From NCBI RefSeq assembly GCF_003813985.1, contig NZ_CP033897.1, forward strand, positions 1,302,001-1,366,000: 64,000 nt of DNA, read 5' to 3'. A program made the position numbers and the translations under genes. The DNA comes from Corynebacterium gerontici (GTDB taxonomy: Bacteria; Actinomycetota; Actinomycetes; Mycobacteriales; Mycobacteriaceae). The notes below the pieces were generated by a model. The model worked only from the letters and a program-made list of their open reading frames with translations. It was not told the DNA's origin and did no database searches. This document shows positions 25,605-35,272 of this stretch, one piece after another (position 1 is the first letter of the stretch; each line of letters begins with the position of its first letter).

Positions 25605-26774
25605 ATGCCGACCATGCTAAATATCCCCCGGGAGGGGATACCGAAGCTCAGCGTAACACCGGGCCAAATGCGCAAGGCAGAGCGACGGCTTCGAGCTGGC
25701 ACCGGACGCATCGCTGTGGATACTGAACGCGCGGGCGGGTTTCGCTATGACGACCGCGCCTTCTTGCTACAGCTTCGCCGTTCGGGTTCCGGCACTCTTC
25801 TTATTGACACCGAAACGCACCGGGAGATCGTCGCACCAGCGCTTGCAGAGGCACTCACTACCGAATGGGTTCTGCACGACGCATCGACGGATCTACCCAG
25901 TCTACGGGCCCTTGGGCTCAAACCCACCGGAATTTTCGATACAGCTATTGCAGCTCGCCTATTGAATATCATGCCGTACCGACTGCCGGAACTGTGTGCG
26001 CATTTCCTCGGGGTGACGATGCGGAACAACCACGGACAGGAAGATTGGTCTCGTCGTCCGCTCCCACAATCCTGGCTGAATTACGCTGCATTGGACGTGG
26101 AAATGCTCCTCGAGCTGGCAGATGCCTGCGAGGCTGCGCTTGCTCAGGCGGGAAAGTTGGACTGGGCAGCCCAAGAGTTCACACACATTCTGCAGATTCC
26201 CTCGCCACAACCTTCTTGGGAGACCTCAAAACCGGCGAGAACCTTGAAACGGCCTCAGGAACTCGCCATCGTTCGCGGACTTTGGCAGCGACGAGACACG
26301 ATGGCTCAGGCGATGGATGTGGCTGCACACCGCGTATTACCTGACAAAGCAATCGTTGCGATTGCGAAGGCCCAACCGAGCTCTGTCGGGCAGTTGGCAC
26401 GATTGCCGGACTTTCCCGCGGAGCTCCGCCGGCACGCGGGTCAATGGCTTGCCGCTTCTCAGGCGGGACTGTCGCAGCGGCCCTGGCCTAAAGCTCATGC
26501 CCGCCCAAGTACACCAAGCCAACGCGATTGGGAGAAAAAATATCCCGATACTTTCGCAATAGCGCGCGAAGCCGAAACATTACTGGGAGCGCTCCACCAG
26601 AAAGTTAACGTGCATGAGGACAGCATCGTTAGCCGTAAAGCGCTCAGGTCGATCTTGTGGGCGATCATGCACCGCGGAGTGAGCCCTGAAGAAGCACAGC
26701 AGCAGCTAGCATTGCGTCCCTGGCAAATGGAGCTGATCACACCGCTTTTGGCCGCTGTGCTGCCAGCAACCTAG
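25605..26774 (+). CDS. rnd: RNase D-type 3'-5' exoribonuclease (HRDC domain)
   Basis: Trims 3' ends of tRNA and other stable RNA. The 389 residues show the DEDDy nuclease core: '[13 protein letters not shown]' (D, E), '[15 protein letters not shown]' (D) and '[16 protein letters not shown]' (Y, D), then an HRDC RNA-binding domain near 225-300. ATG at 25605 is used; a second ATG at 25614 is possible. The stop overlaps the convergent dxs stop by four bases. Confidence 0.92.
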   Translation: MPTMLNIPREGIPKLSVTPGQMRKAERRLRAGTGRIAVDTERAGGFRYDDRAFLLQLRRSGSGTLLIDTETHREIVAPALAEALTTEWVLHDASTDLPSLRALGLKPTGIFDTAIAARLLNIMPYRLPELCAHFLGVTMRNNHGQEDWSRRPLPQSWLNYAALDVEMLLELADACEAALAQAGKLDWAAQEFTHILQIPSPQPSWETSKPARTLKRPQELAIVRGLWQRRDTMAQAMDVAAHRVLPDKAIVAIAKAQPSSVGQLARLPDFPAELRRHAGQWLAASQAGLSQRPWPKAHARPSTPSQRDWEKKYPDTFAIAREAETLLGALHQKVNVHEDSIVSRKALRSILWAIMHRGVSPEEAQQQLALRPWQMELITPLLAAVLPAT

Positions 26775-28663
26775 AACAGGTTGTGCGCCCACTCCAAAGT
26801 CTGCGCCCGGATCCCCTCAGCATCCATCTGCATCACTTTTAGGAGCTGCTCGCGGCTCTGGTGCAGCGGGAAGATCTCGGGGAAGGCGATATTGCGTACT
26901 GGAGTGTCCACTTCCGTGGCGCTGAGCGTTGCGTTGATAGCGCTGCCGATGCCTCCGTTGATCACCCCGTCTTCGATAGTGACCACAAGATCGTGATCGT
27001 CAGCCAAGGCTGCCAGGCTCGGTGCCACCGGAATGACCCAGCGGGGATCCACCACCGTCACGTTCAGCCCCTCGTTACGAAGTTGTTCAGCAGCATCGAG
27101 GGCAAAACTCGCCATTGCACCGACAGCGATCATCAGCACACTGGGGGTATCATCTTCCCCGTCTGCATCGAGATACGCCAATACATCTACGCCGTCTTCG
27201 AGCTGATGCACGGGTTCAATGACTGCGGGAAGATTGCCCTTAGGAAAGCGAACAACACTCGGGCCTTCGATGTCCAGGGAGGCGTCGAAAAGCTCCTTGA
27301 GCTGCTCGCCGTCCCTCGGAGCTGCCACATGAATGCCAGGCACCACACTGGTTATAGCGAAATCCCATACTCCGTTGTGGCTTGCTCCATCGGATCCAGT
27401 CACCCCGGCGCGATCGAGCACAATGGTTACCGGTTGCTCCAGTAAACCCACATCCATGAGCAATTGATCAAATGCCCGGTTGAGGAAGGTGGAATAGATG
27501 GCCACCACTGGATGCATGCCTCCGAGCGCCAAGCCGGCGGCTGAGGTTAGGGCGTGTTGTTCGGCAATACCGACATCGAAGAAGCGATCGGGAAATTCCT
27601 CTCCGAATGCCGAAAGCCCGGTGGGACCCGCCATCGCAGCCGTGATGGCAACGACGTCTTCACGGCGGCGGCCAGCCTGCACCAGAGCTTTGCTGAACAC
27701 CGAGGTCCATCCCGGGCTCTTGGTTCCCACCGGTTCACCAGTTTTGGGGTTGATCACGCCGGTGGAATGCATCAACTCGGCCACATCGTTTTCAGCCGGG
27801 GCATATCCGCGGCCCTTCTCTGTGACCATATGGACGATGAGCGGGCCCTCGTAATCGCGCGCGTAACTCAAGGCGTGCTCCACTGCTTCAACATTGTGTC
27901 CATTGACTGGCCCGATATACTTCATGCCCAGGTCGGGAAACATTTCAGTTGGCAAGACAGTAGACTTGACGCCTTCTTTGAAAGCGTGGAGTGCCTCAAA
28001 AGTGCGTTCCCCGAACCAACCCAAAGATTTGAGTGTGGACTTCCCTTGCTCCATCACCTTGTCATAGAAAGGTACCGTACGCAGTTGGGCAAGGTTGGCG
28101 GCGAAACCACCGATCGTCGGCGAGTAGCTGCGCCCGTTATCGTTTACTACGATCACGACGTTGCGCTTGTTCCCGCCCGCAATATTGTTCAGCGCCTCCC
28201 AGCACATGCCGCCGGTGAGGGCGCCGTCGCCAACCACGGCCACGACCTTGCGGTGCTTTTCTCCGCGCAATTCAAACGCCTTCGCCAATCCATCAGCGTA
28301 GGACAGCGCCGCGGAAGCATGAGAAGATTCTGTCCAGTCATGCTCGGATTCCTCACGGCTGGTGTATCCCGAGAGCCCGTCTTTTTGACGAAGCTGATCA
28401 AATCCTTCCTTGCGGCCCGTCAGGATCTTGTGCACGTAGGACTGATGTGAGGTATCAAAAATGATGGGATCTTCCGGAGACTGGAATACCCTGTGCAGCC
28501 CGAGCGTCAGTTCCACAACACCCAGATTTGGCCCAAGGTGACCGCCCGTGGCCGATACCTTCTCAACCAGGAAATCTCGGATTTCCTGCGCCAACTCTGT
28601 CACTTCGTGCAGGCTGAGCGCACGGAGGTCTTCGGGAGTGGAGATTCTTTCCAGAACACTCAT
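26771..28663 (-). CDS. dxs: 1-deoxy-D-xylulose-5-phosphate synthase
   Basis: TPP-dependent entry enzyme of the MEP isoprenoid pathway, joining pyruvate and glyceraldehyde 3-phosphate; it supplies precursors for decaprenyl-phosphate and menaquinone. The 630 residues contain '[17 protein letters not shown]', the TPP motif '[17 protein letters not shown]', the catalytic His in '[10 protein letters not shown]', and the transketolase-like C-terminal domain. The start at '[13 protein letters not shown]' aligns with other corynebacterial Dxs; an upstream in-frame GTG would add five residues. Confidence 0.96.
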   Translation of the reverse strand: MSVLERISTPEDLRALSLHEVTELAQEIRDFLVEKVSATGGHLGPNLGVVELTLGLHRVFQSPEDPIIFDTSHQSYVHKILTGRKEGFDQLRQKDGLSGYTSREESEHDWTESSHASAALSYADGLAKAFELRGEKHRKVVAVVGDGALTGGMCWEALNNIAGGNKRNVVIVVNDNGRSYSPTIGGFAANLAQLRTVPFYDKVMEQGKSTLKSLGWFGERTFEALHAFKEGVKSTVLPTEMFPDLGMKYIGPVNGHNVEAVEHALSYARDYEGPLIVHMVTEKGRGYAPAENDVAELMHSTGVINPKTGEPVGTKSPGWTSVFSKALVQAGRRREDVVAITAAMAGPTGLSAFGEEFPDRFFDVGIAEQHALTSAAGLALGGMHPVVAIYSTFLNRAFDQLLMDVGLLEQPVTIVLDRAGVTGSDGASHNGVWDFAITSVVPGIHVAAPRDGEQLKELFDASLDIEGPSVVRFPKGNLPAVIEPVHQLEDGVDVLAYLDADGEDDTPSVLMIAVGAMASFALDAAEQLRNEGLNVTVVDPRWVIPVAPSLAALADDHDLVVTIEDGVINGGIGSAINATLSATEVDTPVRNIAFPEIFPLHQSREQLLKVMQMDAEGIRAQTLEWAHNLF

Positions 28664-28782
28664 GGGCGAAAAAAGCACCCTTTCTGTGCGGCGAGAGATA
28701 ATGTTGTCACCTCACGCAAATCATCATTGTTTTTCAAACCGGGTGATACCGGAGTGGCTAGTGCAGGCTTCGTTTCATCCTA

Positions 28783-30051
28783 CTAGGCAGCCCCTCGCGC
28801 TGACGCATTTCCATATTTGCCTGGCATTTCGGGGCGAAGGCTCGCGATCGCTTCACAATGGTGAGTCTCGGGAAACGCATCCACGACGAACAACTGTTCC
28901 ACCACGTACCCATTGGTCTTCCAAGCACCAAGATCGCGCGCAAATGTTGCGGCATCACAACCGATGTGCACCACCGTCGACGGCTGCTTGCCCGCTATCG
29001 CCTCTACCACCTCGGCTCCTGCTCCCTTACGCGGGGGATCTAGCAGCACAACGTCGGGGGTGGGCAGCGTCTCAACCAGCTTTTCGACGTCCCCCGTATG
29101 GAACTCCACCCTGTTCTCCAGGTATTGCCCCTGGAATGCACGTTGACCAGCGAGTGCCGCACCTCGCGATGCTTCCACACTGTGGATCCAAGCGTTGGGC
29201 AGAGCCTTCGCCAAAGCGGGGGCAAAAGCTCCGACTCCGCCATAAAGATCCCAAGCAGTGGTCCAAGCCGGCTCGGCGTGGATGAGCAAACGCTGGATCA
29301 GCTCGGAATACTTCGACGGCGCTTTCTCGTGAGCTTGCCAAAACGCAGTCGTGGGCAAAGTGAAGGTCACACCCTCAAGCTCGTGCTTCACTTGCGGCTC
29401 GCCTACGAGGATCTCTTCCACCTTTTCGCTACGTTTGCCACGAGGAGCGTTTTTGACCGCCGCAATACTGACTTCTCCGTCATCACCGCGAGCTGCTACC
29501 ACTTCCGATCCGGGAGTTTGAACACCAATGTGCTGTAATGCCTCCACCAATTCAGGAACCGCCTGAGCACAGAGCGCTTCCGTCACCACCTCGCGAGAAC
29601 GGGCCTTTCGCATGCCCACCTCGCCGTGAGGATTTACGCCGAGCCGCAGGCGCGTGCGCCACCGAGAGACTCGGCCGAGTGAAATCTGCTCAACGTGAGC
29701 TTCGTCGAGCTTTACCCCGCCGAGCTTGGCCATCTGATTCAGCAGAATCTTGGTTTTGATCTGGAGTTCCTGGCTTGGATCGATTGTTCCAAAATCACAG
29801 CAGCCCGCGCCTGCCGCGGCAGCGGCGCAGCGCTGTGGAACACGCAGCGGGGAGGGCTCGATAACGCTGGACAATTCGGCTTTTGCGAAGCGCTTTTTTA
29901 CCTGCGTTAAACGCGCGGTGCACGTATCGCCGGGCAAGCCGCCTTGCACAAAAATGACTCGTCCGTCCAGATGCGCAATTCCCTCGCCACCATAAGCGAG
30001 ATCATCAATCTGAAGCGTGACTCCCTGGCCACGTTGCAGTTCTTGGCTCAC
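28783..30051 (-). CDS. TRAM-domain RNA (uracil-5-)methyltransferase family protein
   Basis: S-adenosylmethionine-dependent RNA methyltransferase of the RumA/TrmA group, 422 residues. An N-terminal TRAM domain ('DDLAYGGEGIAHLDGRVIFV', about 17-36) is followed by the catalytic domain with 'WDLYGGVGAFAPALA', 'VLLDPPRKGAGAEVV' and 'HIGCDAATFARDLGAW', which holds the nucleophile Cys. Target base is not deducible; most actinobacterial members are annotated as 23S rRNA methyltransferases. The GTG start overlaps the DUF3710 stop (GTGA). Equivalent to Rv2689c. Confidence 0.9.
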   Translation of the reverse strand: MSQELQRGQGVTLQIDDLAYGGEGIAHLDGRVIFVQGGLPGDTCTARLTQVKKRFAKAELSSVIEPSPLRVPQRCAAAAAGAGCCDFGTIDPSQELQIKTKILLNQMAKLGGVKLDEAHVEQISLGRVSRWRTRLRLGVNPHGEVGMRKARSREVVTEALCAQAVPELVEALQHIGVQTPGSEVVAARGDDGEVSIAAVKNAPRGKRSEKVEEILVGEPQVKHELEGVTFTLPTTAFWQAHEKAPSKYSELIQRLLIHAEPAWTTAWDLYGGVGAFAPALAKALPNAWIHSVEASRGAALAGQRAFQGQYLENRVEFHTGDVEKLVETLPTPDVVLLDPPRKGAGAEVVEAIAGKQPSTVVHIGCDAATFARDLGAWKTNGYVVEQLFVVDAFPETHHCEAIASLRPEMPGKYGNASARGAA

Positions 30052-30800
30052 TCGGAAGCCTGACCTTGCTCCGTAGCTTGTTGCTGGCGACGCTGCAGCT
30101 CCTGCTGCACTTGAGCCGCCAAAGGTGCTGGCAACGCCACCGGCAGCGACTCGCCAGCAAGAATCGGTGCGTCGCCACGGTTCACAAAGGTGCGTGCCAT
30201 CATCTCGCGCGCAAGCTCAGCAGCTTGCTCAGCGCTTGCTTCAGGTGCCGCCACCGTCACTCGAAGCATCCAGCGAGGCCCATCCGCACCAATGACTCGG
30301 ACAATGTTTGACTGCTCAGCATCTAACCGTCCAATGATCTCCCGCCCAAACGGGCCCTGTTCCGTGGTAACCAGCAGCCCATCATTACGCATGCTCTCTG
30401 TGGTTTCTTTGGCAAGCTTGCGCCACTGTCCACCCGAAGCGGGAGCCGCGAATGCTACGGGGGTAAAACGCCCATATTCACTGAGAATGTGCAACATCCT
30501 CGGGCCGGTCTCGCCCATCTCAACCTGTACTTGTGCTTCCTTCGGCAACGCAATCACCATGGAGCCGAGGTTCAACGCCGCTTGGGAGAAATCGCTGAAG
30601 TCAAAATCTTCAAATTCGTGCTCCTGGGCATCAAACGGCCCATCAGCACCAAGGCGCCCCTCGTAAGGCTGGTCCTGCGTATCTACCTCGTCTTCAGCAA
30701 GCGGCGAATCGACGGCTGCTTCAGCGGGCCCGGCGTGTTCGAAGGAAGCGGGGCTTGGTTGCTCCTCATTTTCCCTTTTGCCAAATGGCCATAGTCCCAT
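30048..30800 (-). CDS. DUF3710 family protein
   Basis: 250-residue cytoplasmic protein, acidic in its first 80 residues and Gln-rich at the end. Conserved parts include 'MGLWPFGKR', 'FDFSDFSQAALNLGSMVIA', 'GPFGREIIGRLD' and 'GPRWMLRVTVAAP'. Conserved between dut and an RNA methyltransferase in actinobacteria (Rv2696c). No known activity. AAAGGA precedes the ATG. Confidence 0.88.
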   Translation of the reverse strand: MGLWPFGKRENEEQPSPASFEHAGPAEAAVDSPLAEDEVDTQDQPYEGRLGADGPFDAQEHEFEDFDFSDFSQAALNLGSMVIALPKEAQVQVEMGETGPRMLHILSEYGRFTPVAFAAPASGGQWRKLAKETTESMRNDGLLVTTEQGPFGREIIGRLDAEQSNIVRVIGADGPRWMLRVTVAAPEASAEQAAELAREMMARTFVNRGDAPILAGESLPVALPAPLAAQVQQELQRRQQQATEQGQASE

Positions 30801-30866
30801 GTGTTGTCCTTTCCTGGGGCATCTCGAGATACCAACGTGGCGTTCTCGCTAGGTGTTTGCTTCAGC

Positions 30867-31316
30867 CTAACCGCTGATGCCGGTGGAGCCGTATCCACCG
30901 TTGCCGCGATCGGTTTGATCTAGCTGTTCAACTTCTTCAAATTCCGGCAACAGCACTTCCTGTACCACCAACTGCGCGATGCGATCACCACGATGAATTT
31001 CTATCGGCTCCCGTTGGTCGAAGTTGATCAGGCAGACCTTAATTTCACCTCGATAATCAGCATCCACGGTGCCGGGGGTATTCACAATGCTCAACCCGTG
31101 TTTGAGCGCCAAACCTGAACGCGGGTGAATCAACCCGACGGTTCCAACCGGCAACGCGATCGCAATACCGGTACCTACCAAGGCACGTTCGCCAGGCATC
31201 AGGGTGGCGTCCGTAGCTGCGTAGAGATCTACGCCGGCGTCGCCTCGGTGTGCGCGTTTTGGCAAAGGCAAATCGGGATCGAGGCGTTTGATCGCAATTG
31301 TGAGGTCTGTTTGCAT
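30867..31316 (-). CDS. dut: Deoxyuridine 5'-triphosphate nucleotidohydrolase (dUTPase)
   Basis: Homotrimeric enzyme that converts dUTP to dUMP, keeping uracil out of DNA. The 149 residues hold the five dUTPase motifs: 'AGVDLYAA', '[11 protein letters not shown]', '[11 protein letters not shown]', 'RIAQLVVQE' and the C-terminal 'GGYGSTG'. Usual length. It is divergent from the DUF3093 gene. Confidence 0.96.
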   Translation of the reverse strand: MQTDLTIAIKRLDPDLPLPKRAHRGDAGVDLYAATDATLMPGERALVGTGIAIALPVGTVGLIHPRSGLALKHGLSIVNTPGTVDADYRGEIKVCLINFDQREPIEIHRGDRIAQLVVQEVLLPEFEEVEQLDQTDRGNGGYGSTGISG

Positions 31317-31357
31317 ACCGCTACCCTATCGAAGCCTGCTAGGTGTGACACTGCGGG

Positions 31358-31363
31358 TAAGGT
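31358..31363 (+). promoter_or_regulatory. -10 box of the DUF3093 gene (leaderless)
   Basis: TAAGGT ends eight bases before the GTG at 31372; no Shine-Dalgarno is visible. Confidence 0.45.
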
Positions 31364-31371
31364 GTTGGGCT

Positions 31372-31887
31372 GTGAATGCGAAGCAAGAAGGTTCAGCGAA
31401 GCTCCTGTACGAAGAACGCCAGTGGGTGCCCTGGTACTGGTGGTTGCTCGCCGCCGGTATCGTTGCCTTGGTCACCCAAATGCTAGCGATGAACCGTTCC
31501 GAACTGTGGCTTTATGTGCCGGCCGTTGTGCTCAGCGCTCTAGCACTGTGGATCCTGCTGAGCCTGTCATCCACAAGCATCAAGATCGAACAAGATCCAG
31601 ATGGCACACGGTGGCTCACCACCGGCGAAGTTAATTTGCCGCACACGGTGGTTGAAAAATCTCTGGTGGTGCCGGAGAGCGCGAAAAGGAATGCCATGGG
31701 TCGCCAGCTGGATCCGGCAGCTTTCCTCATTTCTCATGATTGGGTCAAAGAAATGGCGATGTTCGTCCTAGACGATCCAGAAGATCCAACGCCCTACTGG
31801 CTCGTCTCTTCAAAGAATCCGAAAGCCCTCGTGCGAGCATTCGTACCCGAGCAGGCAGAAAGCGCTATTGACGCTTCGAAGCGCTGA
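31372..31887 (+). CDS. DUF3093 family membrane protein
   Basis: 171-residue protein with two adjacent membrane helices ('YWWLLAAGIVALVTQMLA' and 'LWLYVPAVVLSALALWILL', about 26-65) and a C-terminal cytoplasmic domain with 'RQLDPAAFLISHDWVKEMA' and 'DPTPYWLVSSKNP'. Rv2698 is the counterpart at the same locus. Start at GTG 31372 gives a short hydrophilic N-terminus before helix 1; the frame is open further upstream but into the dut promoter. Function unknown. Confidence 0.85.
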   Translation: MNAKQEGSAKLLYEERQWVPWYWWLLAAGIVALVTQMLAMNRSELWLYVPAVVLSALALWILLSLSSTSIKIEQDPDGTRWLTTGEVNLPHTVVEKSLVVPESAKRNAMGRQLDPAAFLISHDWVKEMAMFVLDDPEDPTPYWLVSSKNPKALVRAFVPEQAESAIDASKR

Positions 31888-31902
31888 GACCATGAACGCG
31901 GA

Positions 31903-31936
31903 CAAGGCGCTCACGCCTATTGGTGTGAGCGCCTTG
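31903..31936. terminator. Bidirectional terminator between DUF3093 and DUF4193 genes
   Basis: Perfect 12-bp stem CAAGGCGCTCAC / GTGAGCGCCTTG with a 10-base loop between two convergent genes. T-tracts are weak; a run of 13 G follows six bases later. Confidence 0.75.
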
Positions 31937-31941
31937 CCTTC

Positions 31942-31954
31942 GGGGGGGGGGGGG
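31942..31954. repeat. Homopolymer run of 13 G
   Basis: Thirteen consecutive G on the plus strand in the gap between convergent genes, ten bases from the DUF4193 stop. Such tracts are prone to slippage in replication and to base-count errors in sequencing, so the length may be inexact. Confidence 0.9.
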
Positions 31955-31963
31955 AACCGCAGT

Positions 31964-32257
31964 CTATGCGCAATCCTGGCAGATGATGGTTCCGTCGTCT
32001 TCTACGTGATCGATGCGGTTTTTGCGCTGCACAATGAAGCAACTGGAACAGGTGAATTCGTCCTGGCGGCGTGGCACCACGGGACCGGATAGCTCCTCGC
32101 CGGAAAGGTCCAGCGTTGGCAGATCAAAGGATTCGATGATCTCGCCATCATCATCCATGTCGTCGAGGGATGCCTCGGCGCTTTTGAGCCCCTCGAGGGA
32201 GTCAGTCTCCAACTCGTCTTCCACGCTTGCTCGGGGCGCGTCGTAATCCTTGGCCAT
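31964..32257 (-). CDS. DUF4193 zinc-ribbon-like protein
   Basis: 97-residue acidic protein with two CxxC pairs ('FTCSSCFIV' and 'IICQDCA' at the very end) that could bind one zinc. The N-terminus 'MAKDYDAPR' is typical of the actinobacterial DUF4193 family (Rv2699c), found next to dut. The start has GCGAG upstream. Possibly a nucleic-acid or ribosome-associated factor; no direct evidence. Confidence 0.85.
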   Translation of the reverse strand: MAKDYDAPRASVEDELETDSLEGLKSAEASLDDMDDDGEIIESFDLPTLDLSGEELSGPVVPRRQDEFTCSSCFIVQRKNRIDHVEDDGTIICQDCA

Positions 32258-32576
32258 GCAGCTCGCTTTCGTCATGTGACGCTCGGGCAATAACGCATCG
32301 AACATCACGCACTCTTGCTTATCGTGGCGCATATTAAGCCATGTTCGCCAAGTTGTCACTTCCCTCGCCGGCAACCCCTATTCGGGGGTGGACACATTTT
32401 CGAGCGGAACTCGACAAAGATTGCCGCTGAACAGGCATTTTAGCACTATCCGGCAAGCCTCATCCTCCCTACGCCCCACCCGGACGGCTCACCAGCAACA
32501 CCGCAAGACCTCCGCCAATAAGAAAACATTGAATTTTCCGCTTTGATTTGTTCGGAACGTTTGTAGACTCTTGGCC
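32258..32576. other. 319-base gap between DUF4193 gene and ppgK
   Basis: Divergent intergenic region. It must hold both promoters. I see the ppgK -10 box at its right end, and a small hairpin ACCCC-TATTC-GGGGT at 32374-32389. No open frame with a credible start and no RNA family was recognised. C. glutamicum and M. tuberculosis have suhB near this point, as I recall; no remnant is visible. Confidence 0.5.
32564..32569 (+). promoter_or_regulatory. -10 box of ppgK (leaderless)
   Basis: TAGACT ends seven bases before the ppgK ATG; TTGATT at 32543-32548 is a possible -35 with a short 15-base spacer. No ribosome binding site. Confidence 0.5.
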
Positions 32577-33332
32577 ATGACGAACATCGGTTTTGGCATT
32601 GACGTTGGCGGATCTGGCATCAAAGGCGCACGAGTTGACCTTGATACCGGCGAATTCGTCGGAGACCGCATCAAGATCCTGACTCCGAAGCCGGCTACGC
32701 CCACCGCCGTGGCCGAAACCATCAAGGAAATCCTCACCCAAGCCGAGTGGGATGGTCCAGTAGGCATCACCCTCCCTAGCGTCGTTCGCGATCAGAAGGC
32801 ACTGACAGCCGCCAACATCGATCCTTCTTGGATCGACTGTGACCTCCGGGCACTCATGTCAGAGCATCTTGGGGCAGAACGCGAAGTCTCCGTGCTGAAC
32901 GACGCAGACGCGGCAGGGCTTGCCGAAGCCCGCTTTGGCAACCCCAAAGCCCGCGAAGGAGCAGTGATTCTTCTCACCCTCGGAACTGGCATCGGCTCTG
33001 CGTACCTCATTGACGGCACTTTGGTTCCCAACACTGAGTTCGGGCACATGGTGATAGACGGAAAGGAAGCCGAACACTTCGCATCTTCTGCTGCAAAAGA
33101 ACGTGAAGATCTGTCCTATTCTAAGTGGGCTAAGCGGGTATCAAAGGTGCTCAATGAGTACGAGCGGCTCTTCTGGCCATCACTATTCATCGTTGGTGGG
33201 GGTATCTCCCGGAAGTCCGAAAAGTGGGTACCCAAACTCAGCGTTGAAACCCCGGTGGTTCCTGCAGAGCTTCGCAACCGGGCCGGAATCGTCGGGGCGG
33301 CTATGGCCGTCGATCAGCATCTCCACCCCTAA
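32577..33332 (+). CDS. ppgK: Polyphosphate glucokinase
   Basis: Phosphorylates glucose to glucose 6-phosphate using polyphosphate or ATP. The 251-residue ROK-family protein has the phosphate-binding '[15 protein letters not shown]' at the N-terminus, '[13 protein letters not shown]', '[17 protein letters not shown]' and 'NTEFGHM', as in actinobacterial PpgK. It stands alone upstream of sigA, as in C. glutamicum and M. tuberculosis (Rv2702). It gives the cell a PTS-independent way to use glucose. Confidence 0.95.
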   Translation: MTNIGFGIDVGGSGIKGARVDLDTGEFVGDRIKILTPKPATPTAVAETIKEILTQAEWDGPVGITLPSVVRDQKALTAANIDPSWIDCDLRALMSEHLGAEREVSVLNDADAAGLAEARFGNPKAREGAVILLTLGTGIGSAYLIDGTLVPNTEFGHMVIDGKEAEHFASSAAKEREDLSYSKWAKRVSKVLNEYERLFWPSLFIVGGGISRKSEKWVPKLSVETPVVPAELRNRAGIVGAAMAVDQHLHP

Positions 33333-33366
33333 GGGTGGGTGCCATTTCACGCCTCCGATACTTGAC

Positions 33367-33398
33367 AAACACGCCCCAATCAACACACGGGCGTGTTT
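33367..33398 (+). terminator. Terminator of ppgK
   Basis: Perfect 10-bp stem AAACACGCCC / GGGCGTGTTT with a 12-base loop and following TTGCTTT. It sits directly upstream of the sigA -10 box. Confidence 0.85.
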
Positions 33399-33403
33399 TG
33401 CTT

Positions 33404-33549
33404 TATAATGGCGCTTTGTCCAACTCAAGGCAGAAGGCAGCGCGCAAATACCTGCGCGCCTCATGAGTTTTGAGGGCAGTTGCATACCACCGCGCAATCG
33501 CTCCCCTCATGGTGGCCTCGCTGAATATAGACCTATCGAAAGGGCGTAC
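33404..33549 (+). promoter_or_regulatory. sigA promoter and long structured leader
   Basis: Consensus -10 box TATAAT at 33404-33409, overlapping the end of the ppgK terminator; no good -35 is visible. The leader to the GTG at 33550 is about 130 bases and can fold: CAACT (33421) with AGTTG (33478), CTCAA with TTGAG, and GCGCGC (33440) with GCGCGC (33454). The box is clear, the folding is inference. Confidence 0.6.
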
Positions 33550-35211
33550 GTGGCAGCCACTGAGCATTCAGAATCCTCCGCAACGGCACGCACTACAGGC
33601 GACGTTGAAGCCGGCGCTGTGAAGAAGACCGCCAAGAAAACGGCGGCGAAAAAGAGCACCCGGAAGGTCACCCGCAAGGTGTCCCCGAAGGCCACCACCG
33701 CAGCAGTTGATGCCAATACCGAGGCAGCCGGCGGCTCCGAAGGATCCGAAGCCACCGGTGCCAAGACTGCCGCTGTCAAAAAGACGGCTACAAAGAAAGT
33801 AGCGAAGAAGACAGCTAAGAAGGCCACGCGGAAGGTGAGTCAAGCTACGGCGAAGGCCGAGGATGCGCAGCAAGAATCAGCTGATGCTTCTGAACAGGCA
33901 TCTTCCAAGAAGACCGCTACAAAGAAGGCAGTGAAGAAGACCGCCAAGAAATCTGCCAAAAAGACGGCAAAGAAGGCGACAAAGACTGCGAAGAAAACTG
34001 CCAAAAAGTCCACGAAAAAGGCAGTTGAGGAAACGAAACCCGCCGAAGATCTCGAAGTCACCCAGTCTGATGAAGTGCTGGACAACGACGCCATCGATGA
34101 AGATGATCTGCCAGGTGTTCACGATGACCTCGACGAGGACATGGACGAGAATTCCTTGGATGATACCGAGGAAGATGAGCAGGACGATGAGGACGAGGAC
34201 GACGGTTCCTCTGTGTGGGATGAGGACGAGTCTGCTGCCCTGCGCCAAGCACGTAAAGACGCCGAACTTTCCGCTTCCGCAGACTCCGTCCGCGCGTATC
34301 TGAAGCAAATCGGCAAGGTCGCACTGCTGAATGCCGAGCAGGAAGTGTCTTTGGCCAAGCGAATCGAGGCCGGCCTTTACGCCACGTACCGCATGGAGCA
34401 GATGGAGGAGGCCTTCAATAACGGTGATAAGAACGCCAAACTGACTCCTGCCGTCAAGCGCGATCTACGCGCGATTGCTCGTGATGGACGCAAGGCAAAA
34501 AATCACCTACTCGAGGCAAACCTGCGCCTCGTGGTGTCTTTGGCAAAACGCTATACCGGCCGCGGCATGGCATTTCTGGATCTCATCCAAGAGGGCAACC
34601 TTGGCCTGATTCGCGCCGTGGAGAAATTCGACTACACCAAGGGCTACAAGTTCTCGACGTATGCAACGTGGTGGATTCGCCAGGCCATTACCCGCGCCAT
34701 GGCTGACCAGGCTCGAACCATTCGCATACCGGTGCACATGGTGGAGGTCATCAACAAGCTTGGCCGCATCCAGCGCGAGTTGTTGCAGGACCTGGGGCGT
34801 GAGCCCACCCCGCAAGAGCTTGCGAAGGAAATGGATATCTCTGAGGAAAAGGTTCTCGAGATCCAGCAGTATGCCCGCGAGCCAATTTCGCTTGATCAAA
34901 CCATTGGCGATGAAGGCGATAGCCAGCTCGGTGATTTCATCGAAGATTCTGAAGCCGTAATTGCCGTCGATGCGGTGTCCTTCACGCTGCTGCAAGATCA
35001 GCTTCAGGATGTGCTTCATACCCTCACCGAGCGCGAAGCGGGCGTTGTGAAGCTTCGCTTCGGCCTCACCGACGGTATGCCACGCACACTCGACGAGATC
35101 GGTCAGGTGTATGGCGTGACTCGAGAGCGTATTCGCCAGATCGAGTCGAAAACCATGTCGAAGCTACGCCACCCTTCGCGTTCGCAAGTCCTGCGGGATT
35201 ACCTGGACTAA
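33550..35211 (+). CDS. sigA: Primary RNA polymerase sigma factor SigA
   Basis: Housekeeping sigma-70 factor. Of the 553 residues, about 20-165 form a Lys/Ala/Thr-rich segment with many KKTAKK-type repeats, followed by an acidic block of Asp/Glu near 170-235, then region 1.2 ('[20 protein letters not shown]'), region 2 ('[20 protein letters not shown]'), region 3 and region 4 with the helix-turn-helix '[19 protein letters not shown]'. GTG at 33550 has GAAAGG six bases upstream. The frame stays open upstream to an ATG at 33463, which would add 29 residues and lacks a ribosome binding site. Confidence 0.95.
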   Translation: MAATEHSESSATARTTGDVEAGAVKKTAKKTAAKKSTRKVTRKVSPKATTAAVDANTEAAGGSEGSEATGAKTAAVKKTATKKVAKKTAKKATRKVSQATAKAEDAQQESADASEQASSKKTATKKAVKKTAKKSAKKTAKKATKTAKKTAKKSTKKAVEETKPAEDLEVTQSDEVLDNDAIDEDDLPGVHDDLDEDMDENSLDDTEEDEQDDEDEDDGSSVWDEDESAALRQARKDAELSASADSVRAYLKQIGKVALLNAEQEVSLAKRIEAGLYATYRMEQMEEAFNNGDKNAKLTPAVKRDLRAIARDGRKAKNHLLEANLRLVVSLAKRYTGRGMAFLDLIQEGNLGLIRAVEKFDYTKGYKFSTYATWWIRQAITRAMADQARTIRIPVHMVEVINKLGRIQRELLQDLGREPTPQELAKEMDISEEKVLEIQQYAREPISLDQTIGDEGDSQLGDFIEDSEAVIAVDAVSFTLLQDQLQDVLHTLTEREAGVVKLRFGLTDGMPRTLDEIGQVYGVTRERIRQIESKTMSKLRHPSRSQVLRDYLD

Positions 35212-35231
35212 ACGTTCGCGACATAAAAAAA

Positions 35232-35259
35232 CGCCAGAGCTTTCCCATAGGCTCCGGCG
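35232..35259. terminator. Bidirectional terminator after sigA
   Basis: Stem CGCC-A-GAGC / GCTC-C-GGCG flanked by an A-run on the left and TTTTTT on the right, serving sigA and the convergent membrane-protein gene. Confidence 0.85.
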
Positions 35260-35272
35260 GTTTTTTGCGTTG

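Noticed and set aside
27554..28450. Open frame of 298 codons opposite dxs
   Set aside because: Antisense shadow of dxs; composition rich in His, Arg, Ser with no domain pattern.
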